Positions 43,176 to 52,189 of a DNA stretch of 64,000 nucleotides are shown piece by piece. The notes beneath the pieces are model-generated. The model saw only the letters and a program-made list of their open reading frames with translations. It made no database searches and was not told the origin of the DNA. The position numbers and the translations under genes are program-made. How positions within the stretch are numbered: position 1 is the stretch's first letter; every line of letters starts with the position of its first letter. The stretch is from Candidatus Thorarchaeota archaeon (lineage in GTDB: Archaea > Asgardarchaeota > Thorarchaeia > Thorarchaeales > Thorarchaeaceae): assembly GCA_003345595.1 (NCBI GenBank), contig PRDI01000075.1:1-64000 (forward strand), given 5' to 3'.

Positions 43176-44417
43176 TCATCTACGTTGGGGGTCAGTTTCG
43201 GCAGCGAATGAAACGGCGCTCTGCAGATTTTGATACAGCTGAAGCAGCAACATTGAGTGTTTTTGTAGGTCAAAGCGCTTTTCGACAGTGTTGCGGGCGT
43301 TTTTTCCTAGTTTCACCCGCAGTGCGAAGTCCGACATAATCCGACGGACCGCCTTCGTGAGTTCATCGACATCTCCGGGCGACACAGTGAAACCGTCATA
43401 GGCGTGGGTGACAATCTCGCTGGGGCCGTGAATGTTCGAGGTGATGACAGGGACTCCACAGGCCATTGCCTCAATAACAGAAAGCCCAAACGGTTCCTCT
43501 CTGGATGGGTACAGGAAGACTCGGATACTGTTCATGAGACTCGGAATCCTATCAATTGGTACGACACCCAAGTAATCTACTTGCTCAATCACATTCATTC
43601 TCCCGAAATCATTAAAGACTTCCCTACGAATTGATCCATCCCCAGTAATCACAAGACGAATGTCAGGGAAGTGGGGCTTCAGAGCTGACAGCATCTCGGG
43701 AAAGAGGTCCACTGCCTTCATTCGTTCAAGTCTTCCAAAGAACCCTAAATCCCACTTTCTCTTGAGCCCTGTCTGTGGCTGGAATATTGAGAGATCCACT
43801 CCAAGGTAGAGTACATTTACTCTCTTTCTCAGACGTTTCGAGAGATGAGCTTGTAGTGCAACCTCTACGGCTCTGCTGACTGCAATGATTCTATCAAATG
43901 GACATGATTCTGCGAGCTGCCTGTAGTCTGTGGTTTTCTCTCCGTTGGGAAGGACTAGGGCCTTGGGGAGACCGTGAATGGTCGCAAGCACTGGCACGTT
44001 GACAAGTCTGTTCTTACGTAGTTTCTCAATCACTCTGTTGAAGACCACATACGTGCTGTGTGCGTGAATTATGTCAGGGGAAATGTCGTGGACTAGAGAG
44101 TTGAGTTGACCTGCCAATATCTCAACATCACTAGCAACATCATCCTGCCTAAAGATGCGACCAGCAGCCTTCGCCCGTTCTTCTTCGGGTAATGAGAGAA
44201 AGTCCCACTTCCGCGCCTCTAGGAGATTCCCCGGAAGGTGAAAGAGCGTGTAGTATGGCCGTTTCACTGATTCTGGAGAGTTCGTACCCGGCGGTTGAGT
44301 CACGATGAATGACTCGTGTCCCTGCGATTCAAGTGCCCTTGAGAGATAGTGCAGGTAGGACTCATAGCCTCCAACGCCTGAAGGGTTGAGGCTATCGCAG
44401 ACATGGAGAATCCTCAT
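43176..44417 (-). CDS. Family 4 glycosyltransferase
   Basis: A 413-residue GT-B enzyme. LNPSGVGGYESYLHYLSRAL at the N-terminus is the acceptor-side glycine loop. GFFGRLERMKAVDLF and EEPFGLSVIEAMACGVPVI carry the nucleotide-sugar-binding ExxxxxxxE motif. It could act on cell-surface glycans or lipid-linked sugars feeding AglB; substrate unknown. It converges on tRNA-Lys. Confidence 0.88.
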   Translation of the reverse strand: MRILHVCDSLNPSGVGGYESYLHYLSRALESQGHESFIVTQPPGTNSPESVKRPYYTLFHLPGNLLEARKWDFLSLPEEERAKAAGRIFRQDDVASDVEILAGQLNSLVHDISPDIIHAHSTYVVFNRVIEKLRKNRLVNVPVLATIHGLPKALVLPNGEKTTDYRQLAESCPFDRIIAVSRAVEVALQAHLSKRLRKRVNVLYLGVDLSIFQPQTGLKRKWDLGFFGRLERMKAVDLFPEMLSALKPHFPDIRLVITGDGSIRREVFNDFGRMNVIEQVDYLGVVPIDRIPSLMNSIRVFLYPSREEPFGLSVIEAMACGVPVITSNIHGPSEIVTHAYDGFTVSPGDVDELTKAVRRIMSDFALRVKLGKNARNTVEKRFDLQKHSMLLLQLYQNLQSAVSFAAETDPQRR

Positions 44418-44504
44418 CTAGCGGGCTCCTTTGGTTCGTCTGCCAGGCATCAGCTTAATCTGTCTAGCTCTTAGCACGTTTGAATCATCAAGAGGGCGCA
44501 TGGC

Positions 44505-45587
44505 TTGATACCAAGTGCTCATGACGGACTGCCCAAGTATGTAAGAGACCGCGACATAGTCCATGACAAGAATGGCCGTGTCTTTGTTGCTCTGGGCCAC
44601 ATTCAACCAGTCGAACGCATACTATCTTTTCTCAAATATGTACCGGACCCGGGGGGCGAATGGCGTAGTGGCAATAACAGGTACCGACGTGTGTTCTGGG
44701 GTGGGGTCGACTCTGTCACTAGGGGTATGGCCATGGTACCCCCTCACTATATAGTGGATGATACTCACTTTGGCACCAGCCTATTGGAGCCGCCCAGAGA
44801 GAGCATCTCAAAGTACTTCAGTCCCGAGTTACGACTGAGTGAGATTTCTCGCGAAGGCCCCCGTGACGAACTTGAGTCATCTGCCAAGCATCTAGCTGAG
44901 CTGATTCATGACGCACTTGGCATTCCTCTTGAACGCATTGGGGTCACCGGGAGCATTTGTTGGAAGGCGCATGATCCAGCACGTTCAGACATTAACATGA
45001 ATGTCTACGGTTATAGAGAGGCGTGGCGCCTTCAGTGTGGTTTCGAACAACTCGCAGACCAGAACAAGCATGTGACTCTGAGAGGCCACTCGGACTGGGG
45101 CCCCGCTCTATGCCGAACGATGCAGCGGTTTCCTCAGCTGCCGGCTAGCGTAATCGAGAATCTGTTTCGCCGACGTAATGAACTGTGTGTTGATGGTAAG
45201 TGCATCGGGATAATGCCCGTACTCCTGCCAAGTGAGGTACCGATACAACATGGTAGCGAACATTACGTTTCAATGACCAATGACCCTGTGAGCATCACAA
45301 TGAACATCAGTGATGCAAGATACGGTATCTTCATGCCTGCAATGTACCAAGGCATATCAGAACCCGTGAACGCAATACATGGTGCCCGAATCAGTCGTAT
45401 AATGGTCTATGACGGCATGTTCAGAGGTCTACTGCGTACCGGTGATCGCGTTGAAGCGGTAGGGGCTCTTCAAAGAGTCAAGTCCGGGTCAGAGGCAGAC
45501 GACGGGCACGAGTCTTATCAGATTATGATAGGTACCAAGAATGGCTACGGACATGAGTTCATTCGCGTGGTCAAGGCCAGCTCCTAG
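44505..45587 (+). CDS. Archaeal predicted nucleotidyltransferase
   Basis: A 360-residue protein resembling the archaeal COG1665 group. IGVTGSICWKAHDPARSDINMNVYG is a minimal nucleotidyltransferase active-site pattern (GS...D-x-D/N). The opening KYVRDRDIVHDKNGRVFVALGHIQP and a later GKCIGIMPVLLPSE are also conserved-looking. The second acidic residue seems replaced by Asn in DINMN, so activity is uncertain. The start is TTG 44505 because the nearby ATG at 44500 runs into a stop after two codons. Confidence 0.7.
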   Translation: MIPSAHDGLPKYVRDRDIVHDKNGRVFVALGHIQPVERILSFLKYVPDPGGEWRSGNNRYRRVFWGGVDSVTRGMAMVPPHYIVDDTHFGTSLLEPPRESISKYFSPELRLSEISREGPRDELESSAKHLAELIHDALGIPLERIGVTGSICWKAHDPARSDINMNVYGYREAWRLQCGFEQLADQNKHVTLRGHSDWGPALCRTMQRFPQLPASVIENLFRRRNELCVDGKCIGIMPVLLPSEVPIQHGSEHYVSMTNDPVSITMNISDARYGIFMPAMYQGISEPVNAIHGARISRIMVYDGMFRGLLRTGDRVEAVGALQRVKSGSEADDGHESYQIMIGTKNGYGHEFIRVVKASS

Positions 45588-45655
45588 TGGTCACATGAAT
45601 CGGACGACACAGATTCATCGGAAGTGTCTTAGGCACTAAACAGTAGTTGCACTTG

Positions 45656-46717
45656 ATGTACTCCCCTAGACCCTTTCTCAGAATACCTGAAAGTGACGGA
45701 GATTGGGTAAGGAAGGCCCTCTTGACTGCCAATCTGCTCGACAAGGACTTCAGAATTGAATCGAGAGATGGTATGCTGTTCATTCCTCTGAGGCATGAGG
45801 TGGAACACGAGAGGATTCGAGAAATCCTTGGGGTCGTCGCCTTCGAAACCGGAAGGAAGGACTTCGACCCGCTTTCCAAGTGTCCAAGAACACTCAAAGA
45901 CGCATTGGCTGGCACGATGGGCGCCGAGCAAATGGCGTTGCTTCCCAGAGCGTACGATATGGTGGGTGACATAGCGGTGCTTGAGCTGCCAGAAGAGATA
46001 GCATCATATGGAAAGCAAATTGGCGAGGCATTCTTGGCAGTCCACAGCAGCTTCATGACAGTCCTAGCCAAAAGAGGCGCCGTGTCAGGTACTTCCAGAA
46101 CGCGACAGTATGAATTCCTTGCAGGCCAGAGAAAGACAAAGACTGTTCATACAGAATACGGTTGCAGAATTGCCGTGGACTTGGCAAAGGCCTACTTCAG
46201 TCCTCGGCTGCTTGAAGAGCACAGCAGGATTGCCAAACAGGTGAATGATGACGAGCTCATCATAGACATGTTCACCGGTGTCGGCTGCTTCCCTCTCCAC
46301 ATTACAAGAGCGCACGATTCTCGTGTGGTGGCAATAGACATCAACCCAGACGCAATCCGCTTGCTGAGAGAGAGCATGAGCATGAACCGGCTCAGAGGCG
46401 AGATTGTCCCGGTAGTGGCAGACTCAGGAGTCTACGTCCGGGCCAACTTCTTCAAGAATGCCGATCGCATCATAATGAATCATCCCTCAGGGGCTCTGGA
46501 ATTCGTTTCAGAGGCTTGTCATGCAATCAGGGACAATGGGGTAATTCACTACCACGCATTCACGGGAGCAGACAATTCGGACGAAGAGATGATCGAGAAG
46601 GTCACTCAAGTAATCAGCAAGAGCGGCCGGGATCTTGTTGAGATAGCACAACTGAAGCGTGTTCGCGAGAGTGCTCCTCACGAATACCAGATGGTTGCAG
46701 ACTTGATTATCCGCTGA
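45656..46717 (+). CDS. Trm5/Tyw2-family tRNA methyltransferase or aminocarboxypropyltransferase
   Basis: A 353-residue class I SAM enzyme. YFSPRLLEEHSRIA, IIDMFTGVGCFPLHI (SAM-binding) and VVAIDINPDAIRLL are followed by RIIMNHPSGALEF, the Trm5-type catalytic motif. The family makes m1G37 or the wyosine side chain on tRNA-Phe. Taw1 for the wyosine pathway is encoded at 49854-50825, and 37-position purines are present in the tRNAs here. ATG 45656 is preferred over TTG 45647. Confidence 0.88.
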   Translation: MYSPRPFLRIPESDGDWVRKALLTANLLDKDFRIESRDGMLFIPLRHEVEHERIREILGVVAFETGRKDFDPLSKCPRTLKDALAGTMGAEQMALLPRAYDMVGDIAVLELPEEIASYGKQIGEAFLAVHSSFMTVLAKRGAVSGTSRTRQYEFLAGQRKTKTVHTEYGCRIAVDLAKAYFSPRLLEEHSRIAKQVNDDELIIDMFTGVGCFPLHITRAHDSRVVAIDINPDAIRLLRESMSMNRLRGEIVPVVADSGVYVRANFFKNADRIIMNHPSGALEFVSEACHAIRDNGVIHYHAFTGADNSDEEMIEKVTQVISKSGRDLVEIAQLKRVRESAPHEYQMVADLIIR

Positions 46718-47132
46718 TGTAGATGAGTTCACAATCCAGCACGGCATCAGGCCGTTTGAGCCTATCCACAAAACCACGGTCCAATCCCGATGCCGCTTTG
46801 TCCGCCTGGACGAGCACAGTACGTCCGCACTCAAACGAGCTGGTCCGTGCAACCATGCTTGTGGTGTCAGTGTACGTGAGACCTATACTGCCTCGACCCA
46901 CTACTTCCTCGGTCATGTCATCTACCGACAATTTGAGGACTATCTTCGTGTTTCTGTTTCTAGCCATGGCCTTTATCTCATCATCCAAGTTTCGCAGAGT
47001 CTGGTTGGCGCAGATGCCAACAATGCAGGTGCCCCGTCTTGTGACACCTCTCTCAGTCGTTATCTCAAGCGTGGTATCATGTCTGCCTACTATGTTGCTG
47101 TGGCCTGCTGCCCGAAAGCGGACACTACGCAT
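46707..47132 (-). CDS. DUF371-family protein
   Basis: A 141-residue beta-rich archaeal protein. FRAAGHSNIVGRHDTTLEITTE and RRGTCIVGICANQTLRNLD match the DUF371 pattern (AxGHxNI...HxTTxEIT...GxCIxG). Biochemical role is not known. It overlaps the end of the Trm5-like gene by 11 bases and is divergent from pcm. Confidence 0.8.
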   Translation of the reverse strand: MRSVRFRAAGHSNIVGRHDTTLEITTERGVTRRGTCIVGICANQTLRNLDDEIKAMARNRNTKIVLKLSVDDMTEEVVGRGSIGLTYTDTTSMVARTSSFECGRTVLVQADKAASGLDRGFVDRLKRPDAVLDCELIYISG

Positions 47133-47191
47133 GCCCCATTGATTGCTCTCAAGGCTTTTATCATTGCACGTATCTCCACTTTACGATTGGT

Positions 47192-47869
47192 ATGCCTGAG
47201 AGCCGCATGAAGAGTGAAAAGGAGGGTCTGGTTCAGCGGCTAAAGGCCAGTGGCTATCTTGCAAGCGAACAAGTGGAACGAGCATTAAGAAGAGTACCAC
47301 GCGAGGAGTTTGTATTGCCTGAGCTTCGGGACGAGGCATACCGAGATACACCCCTCCCGATATGTTGTGGACAGACGATATCTGCGCCCCATATGTGCGT
47401 GATTATGTGTGAAGCATTGGAGCTTGGAGAAGGGCTCAGAGTGTTGGAGGTAGGTGCGGGATCTGGTTACCACGCCGCTCTCTGTGCCGAGATAATTGCA
47501 CCTACGGACGCACAAACGCCCGGTCATGTATATACTGTAGAGATTATGGATGGGCTCATCAACTTCGCACGAGGGAATCTCGAGCGGACTGGTTATGCCA
47601 GTAGGGTGACCTTGATTCACGGTGACGGCGGGAAAGGTCTTCCCCAATATGCGCCTTTCGACAGGGTAATTGTCACGGCGGCTGCTCCATCTGTACCTCC
47701 GCCATTGGTAGAGCAGCTTGTTCCTGGAGGCACGATGCTGATACCGGTAGGTGGACGTGGTTTCTTCCAAGAGCTGCTGGTCCTGAGGAAAGACCCAAAG
47801 GGCAGAATCAGCACAAAGAACTGGGGTGGTGTCGCATTTGTGCCTCTCACAGGTGAGTATGGACACTGA
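47192..47869 (+). CDS. pcm: Protein-L-isoaspartate O-methyltransferase
   Basis: A 225-residue SAM enzyme that repairs damaged aspartyl residues. PREEFVLPELRDEAYRDTPLPI, GQTISAPHMCVIMCEAL and VLEVGAGSGYHAAL are the family signatures. TTTTATC (47156-47162) is the TATA box, 30 bases before the ATG. Confidence 0.95.
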   Translation: MPESRMKSEKEGLVQRLKASGYLASEQVERALRRVPREEFVLPELRDEAYRDTPLPICCGQTISAPHMCVIMCEALELGEGLRVLEVGAGSGYHAALCAEIIAPTDAQTPGHVYTVEIMDGLINFARGNLERTGYASRVTLIHGDGGKGLPQYAPFDRVIVTAAAPSVPPPLVEQLVPGGTMLIPVGGRGFFQELLVLRKDPKGRISTKNWGGVAFVPLTGEYGH

Positions 47870-47871
47870 GC

Positions 47872-48555
47872 TCACGTCACAAGGTGAAGTGGCACCACCC
47901 TGAGGACAAGGGCCTCATCGACACCTAGGCCGAGCTTCTTCCTCAGGTTCACAGGCGCAATCACCTCAAGAATGTCCTGACTGTGATGTGTCCTCTGAGC
48001 AATGACGACCGCGCCTTCAATCTTGTCGTTGACTCTCACTCTGTAGCAGATCACATCACCGAATGTCCTTCCTTCTCTAGTGAAGCCAGTTACAACCAGT
48101 GGTGGAGTATGCTTCATCCTGCTGACTGCTCTCTGCGACTCTTCGTCAGCGACTTTGACATTCAGAGTACCAGAGAAAGGAGCGAAACCAAGTGCGCTCC
48201 TGAATCTCGAGGAGTAGGCATCAACGTAATACGCTCCTTCACCTAGGCCGTCCACAACCTTACCGCGAATCAGAATCTCGTTTCCAGTCTGCGCTAGGGC
48301 GGTTTCTAGGCCTCCGAGAATCTGCAGCAACTCATTGCGACCCTGCTCCGTAAGCTCGACCCCCATACCATTCGCAGTGAGGGTCCGGCTTATGTATCCA
48401 CTCTCAGCACAGTGAGCCACACGACGTGATGCAGTCTGCTGGCTTACTCCCATGAAATTGCCGAGTTGACGAGTAGTCAAGGTCACCCGCTCATGTATTG
48501 CTCCAAGTTGTGCCAATGAGTAGAGGGTGAACCATGTTTCGGGTTCAATCAACAC
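47872..48555 (-). CDS. ribK: CTP-dependent riboflavin kinase with winged-helix domain
   Basis: A 227-residue protein. The N-terminal winged helix (LTTRQLGNFMGVSQQTASRRV) precedes the archaeal riboflavin kinase domain: IRGKVVDGLGEGAYYVD, PFSGTLNVKV and FGDVICYRVRVN. It makes FMN, using CTP in characterised archaea, and may regulate itself through the helix-turn-helix. I chose GTG 48555, which overlaps the endonuclease V stop and has GGAGG at ideal spacing; a reading from 48585 adds ten residues. Confidence 0.92.
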   Translation of the reverse strand: MLIEPETWFTLYSLAQLGAIHERVTLTTRQLGNFMGVSQQTASRRVAHCAESGYISRTLTANGMGVELTEQGRNELLQILGGLETALAQTGNEILIRGKVVDGLGEGAYYVDAYSSRFRSALGFAPFSGTLNVKVADEESQRAVSRMKHTPPLVVTGFTREGRTFGDVICYRVRVNDKIEGAVVIAQRTHHSQDILEVIAPVNLRKKLGLGVDEALVLRVVPLHLVT

Positions 48556-49217
48556 GCGCTGCCTCCATGAAGTGTTTGTACCCACGACTTTGCGATGCTA
48601 TGAGCTCTGCGGAGTGGTTCGGGAAAGCCATGAATGGAAGTCTTCCTGACAACATCAAGGGCGGTTTCAAGACTGACTCTGTGTCCAATTGACACAAAGA
48701 CCGGCTTTTTCTTGCCATTGAGCCACAGTGCCGAACCGACGGTCTGCCCCGCATCTACGACTTCAGCTGTGTCACCAGAACGAGCCTGAATCTCCCCCTG
48801 TAGAAGAGTCTTGGTGACGCCGACTGTCTGCCTATCCATCGTAACTCCCAAGTATGAGGCGAGACCAAGTCTGCGGGGATGAAGGACGCCGTTGCCGTTG
48901 ATCAAGACGGGTCCTGTTGGCTCCAATTCACCAAGAATGGAAGCCACTATTGGTCCCTCACGCAACTGAAGGAATCCCGGCAGGTAGGGCGTCCTACACT
49001 CACATGTTCTCTTTACAATCTGCACTACAGCCTGATTATGGAGGTTCATCACCACAGCGCAGCCCAATGCCTCAGTGTCCGTGTAAGCAACATCTATGCC
49101 AGTGACAAGTAGGCCATTGAATGGTGGCTCGTCACGGGCGATGACTCTTTTCGCGAGTTCCATCTGCTGAGTTTCAGCCTGTGCTATTGCCTGAATGAGC
49201 TCAGCGTTTGCGCTCAT
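48549..49217 (-). CDS. nfi: Endonuclease V homologue with Asn at a catalytic Asp position
   Basis: A 222-residue protein of the endonuclease V family, which cuts next to deoxyinosine (or inosine in RNA). TGIDVAY holds Asp42, PYLPGFLQLREGP holds Glu87, and SIGHRVSLETA holds the catalytic His. The third acid, normally Asp in DGNGxxHPRR, is Asn107 (codon AAC) in LINGNGVLHPRRLGLA. All other motifs are intact. It overlaps translin and ribK by several bases, so these four genes (taw1, translin, nfi, ribK) form one operon. Confidence 0.88.
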   Translation of the reverse strand: MSANAELIQAIAQAETQQMELAKRVIARDEPPFNGLLVTGIDVAYTDTEALGCAVVMNLHNQAVVQIVKRTCECRTPYLPGFLQLREGPIVASILGELEPTGPVLINGNGVLHPRRLGLASYLGVTMDRQTVGVTKTLLQGEIQARSGDTAEVVDAGQTVGSALWLNGKKKPVFVSIGHRVSLETALDVVRKTSIHGFPEPLRRAHSIAKSWVQTLHGGSAC

Positions 49218-49857
49218 CTCTGGCGCGCTCCTCGAAGTCCCTCAGCTCTCCTATGAGCTTGGACTGTTGTACGCCGGCGGTGAGATCTCCGCGGGTTCGT
49301 TCCACGAGCGACCTAGCGACATCGCACTTTCTGCGAAGGTCCGGGACCAAGGCATTTGGGAAGTCGAATGATAATAGCCCCTCTAAGGTTTCTTCCATAA
49401 ATCCCAAGAGTTGCTCAGCCCGCTCGACCTCGTCTGCGCGTAGAGAGTCGAGTACTGCCCTTCTGAGTTCTCCAATCGCATCTGCGAGCCCTGTAAGGAA
49501 TGGCCTGATAGGTATGCCATGCTGCTGAGGTGGAGTGAACGTGCCCTCACTAAGTAGAGAAACCACGTTTGCCGCCTCTGCTATCTCTTGGTAAGCGCTG
49601 TCCAACAGTCTAGAGGAAAGCATGAACTCGCTCTGTGAGCACTCTCTGCTTGCCTCGGTCAGGATGTCTTGGGCTTCATAGACCAGCCCAGATGCATCAG
49701 CATACTCTCTTCTGTGTGCGCACTTCACTGACTCGGCACACTTTCTTACAGCCTCTCTTGCCAGAGGTAGGACTCTCTCACGAATGTGATCATCGTTCTC
49801 AATCTCAGTCTTGAGGGGTTCTAGAATCCTGTCAAGCTCCATATGGTCCACCATCAC
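49201..49857 (-). CDS. Translin-family protein
   Basis: A 218-residue all-helical protein. The segment PIRPFLTGLADAIGELRRAVLDSL and the later EETLEGLLSFDFPNALVPDLRRKCDVARSLVERTRGD are the translin/TRAX signature. Eukaryotic translin and TRAX form an RNA-binding octamer with RNase activity; archaeal members exist. It begins at ATG 49857 (or ATG 49842), overlapping taw1 by four bases, and ends inside endonuclease V. Confidence 0.9.
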   Translation of the reverse strand: MMVDHMELDRILEPLKTEIENDDHIRERVLPLAREAVRKCAESVKCAHRREYADASGLVYEAQDILTEASRECSQSEFMLSSRLLDSAYQEIAEAANVVSLLSEGTFTPPQQHGIPIRPFLTGLADAIGELRRAVLDSLRADEVERAEQLLGFMEETLEGLLSFDFPNALVPDLRRKCDVARSLVERTRGDLTAGVQQSKLIGELRDFEERARDERKR

Positions 49858-50825
49858 AGTGACTGTATACTCTCTGGATGCCGCTCTCGAGATAGAAGCA
49901 CAACACGGCTTTCAACTTGTTCATCGAGAGTGATATATCCAGTGATTGCTGATATCTTCTCTGCAAACGCACGTATGTCTTGGTGAGAGGGAACGTTGTG
50001 GAGGCTCAGCCTTCCTCTTGATGAGCCTAGGGGCATGTACCCCTTAACCTCCACGAAGTCTGGGTTTCCCTTCAGAATCATGCTTCCATAGGCCCTTGGA
50101 TTGTGCATGTTGCGGCCTGAAACCATTGTGAGTCTGTTGACACGTCTGCAGTTGAGTGACCTGAGCAAGTCCTGCGTTTCGTTGATTAGCTCCCACGAAT
50201 GGGGATCCGCTGGTCTGCACAGAAACCTGTAGGTCTGTTCATCGGGTGCGGCAAGTGTGACGTACAACTGAGTGGGGAGTGACATTTCTCTTATGACCTC
50301 GGGGCGCGTACCATTAGTAACGAGGAATGATGTCATCTTTCGATGACGAATCTCATCAATCAATAGCCCAATCATAGGATACAGAGTAGGTTCTCCGGAC
50401 AGTGAAATAGCCACATGCTTTGGGTTGCGTGCCTCCTTGTACTTGCTCTCCGGGACCCTTGCGCCCGCTTCGGGATTGTAGCCTCCCAGTGCTCGCTGGT
50501 TCGCCATCAATGCGGCATCCAAGAGCTCTCGTGGAGGTAGCGCATCCTCTTCCGCCACTTCTGTCTGATTCCAAGCAATGCCAACGTCAGTCGGCGTCAC
50601 GCGCCAACAGAACTCACATTGCTGAGTACACTTGTCGACCAGTGGAGTCATCTGGACGCATCTGTGCGACTCAATCCCGTAGAATCGCTGTTTGTAACAG
50701 ACATCACCAAAGAGGAGGCTCTTCTTCTGCCACTGACAGGCCTTGAATGCTCCTCTCTCCCCAAGAATGTCATACCCCTGATGCTCAAGCTTCTCCCTGA
50801 GCTGGGCCGGCATCTCAGTACTCAA
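49854..50825 (-). CDS. taw1: tRNA 4-demethylwyosine synthase (Taw1/TYW1)
   Basis: A 323-residue radical SAM enzyme that builds the tricyclic base on G37 of tRNA-Phe. KCTQQCEFCWRVTP carries the CxxxCxxC cluster site. A second set of cysteines (FKACQW, GDVCYKQ, SHRCVQ) upstream is typical for the extra 4Fe-4S cluster. ISLSGEPTLYP and TNGTRPEV are also conserved. It is the first gene of the taw1-translin-nfi-ribK operon. Confidence 0.95.
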   Translation of the reverse strand: MSTEMPAQLREKLEHQGYDILGERGAFKACQWQKKSLLFGDVCYKQRFYGIESHRCVQMTPLVDKCTQQCEFCWRVTPTDVGIAWNQTEVAEEDALPPRELLDAALMANQRALGGYNPEAGARVPESKYKEARNPKHVAISLSGEPTLYPMIGLLIDEIRHRKMTSFLVTNGTRPEVIREMSLPTQLYVTLAAPDEQTYRFLCRPADPHSWELINETQDLLRSLNCRRVNRLTMVSGRNMHNPRAYGSMILKGNPDFVEVKGYMPLGSSRGRLSLHNVPSHQDIRAFAEKISAITGYITLDEQVESRVVLLSRERHPESIQSL

Positions 50826-50923
50826 GTTCGGCTCTCCTAGTTCAGAAAGGCTGGTATCTTATGAGCCTTTGGCAATAGTCACCGATTCAGAAGCCTTTGT
50901 TCAGATATGGACCCAATTCACGC

Positions 50924-52189
50924 TCATATACATCGAGAGGACAGCTTCTGGGCCAAGCGCTCCTGTGTGCCCCATGACCCAGTGAGGTATCCCCGTTTAG
51001 CAAGTCTACCCAACGTTGTTCTTGTTTCTTCACTAAGGTGACCCGGCGGCATGTTCTCATAGGCGCTTCCGGGTAATGGCAGGAACACGTGTGCGTGAAT
51101 CTTTGCGCCCATCTCTATCAGAGTCAGACATGTTTCTATGTTAGCCCTCACATCGTCGTCCCTCTCACCGGGTAGACCGAAGATCATATCCACATGAGGC
51201 ACAAAACCGCTGTCCAGAGTCGTCCTGACAGCCATCATACCCTCCTCGACAGTATGCTTTCTGTTGATGGCTTCCAGAATGCGGTCACTACCCGACTGCA
51301 GCCCTATCTGGAGAGTTTCGTTGGATACGTATCGTCGCAGTATCTGCAGAGTGTCACGAGTTACAAAGTCGGGTCTCACTTCTGAGGGGAAGGCTCCGAA
51401 GAACACTTCCTCAAGCCCCTCTATCGAGGTTGTTTCGCTTAGGAGTTGTTTCAGTTTCTCTGGTGCCGCACGTCCTCCTGAACCCCCAAAGGAGAGGGCG
51501 TTCGGAGACAGGAACCAGGTCCGCTTGAAGTTCCTCTTCTGAACTGCAAGACGAAGCCAACTGACTATGGACTCCACGGACCTGTGTTTCACTGTTCCTC
51601 CAGCGAGGAAGGGGGTGCAACAGAACTTACATGCGAAAGGACAGCCACGGGTAACCTCGACGGGACCGACAATGTTTAGGTCCAGTGCAAACGGTGGATA
51701 GTCGTCGAGATTCACTTTCGGTAAATCGCGGGGCTTTGGGTATGTTTCCATATGCTCAGACACCACACCCTCCACTCCTCTCACATCACTTCCATTCATC
51801 AATCGCCATACCATCTCTGGAAAGGCCCGTTCGCCCTCACCAATCAAGACATGATCGAATCCAGCGTCAATCAACTCCCAAGGTCTTGCACTCGCATGTG
51901 GTCCTCCTGCGAGCAGAGTCACTGTGTTCCCAAACTGACTGCGGATTTCCCTGACCTCGTCAGATACTCGATCCACCTGTGTCGACATGACGGAGTATGC
52001 GACTGTGACGTGCCCCTGTCTGAGATACTTCTTGATAATCTCGTTTGGAGGAATGGGGGGTGCAAGGACTCTCAGACTGCTCAGTTTCGGGTCTGACTCA
52101 AGTGCACCAAGCAGGGCGGCTGCACTATAGCGCGATTGTTGGTAGAAGCGGAAAATCAGTGTGTGGTCAAACACGTGTCGCACGCGCAC
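50924..52189 (-). CDS. B12-binding-domain radical SAM protein
   Basis: A 421-residue protein. The N-terminal half resembles a cobalamin-binding Rossmann domain (VTLLAGGPHASARPWELIDAG, IGEGERAFPE), followed by a radical SAM core with VTRGCPFACKFCCTPF (CxxxCxxC) and a TIM barrel. Related archaeal genes are annotated as B12-binding/radical SAM; substrate unknown. Its GTG start overlaps the psmB stop by one base (TAGTG), so the two are co-translated. Confidence 0.87.
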   Translation of the reverse strand: MRVRHVFDHTLIFRFYQQSRYSAAALLGALESDPKLSSLRVLAPPIPPNEIIKKYLRQGHVTVAYSVMSTQVDRVSDEVREIRSQFGNTVTLLAGGPHASARPWELIDAGFDHVLIGEGERAFPEMVWRLMNGSDVRGVEGVVSEHMETYPKPRDLPKVNLDDYPPFALDLNIVGPVEVTRGCPFACKFCCTPFLAGGTVKHRSVESIVSWLRLAVQKRNFKRTWFLSPNALSFGGSGGRAAPEKLKQLLSETTSIEGLEEVFFGAFPSEVRPDFVTRDTLQILRRYVSNETLQIGLQSGSDRILEAINRKHTVEEGMMAVRTTLDSGFVPHVDMIFGLPGERDDDVRANIETCLTLIEMGAKIHAHVFLPLPGSAYENMPPGHLSEETRTTLGRLAKRGYLTGSWGTQERLAQKLSSRCI

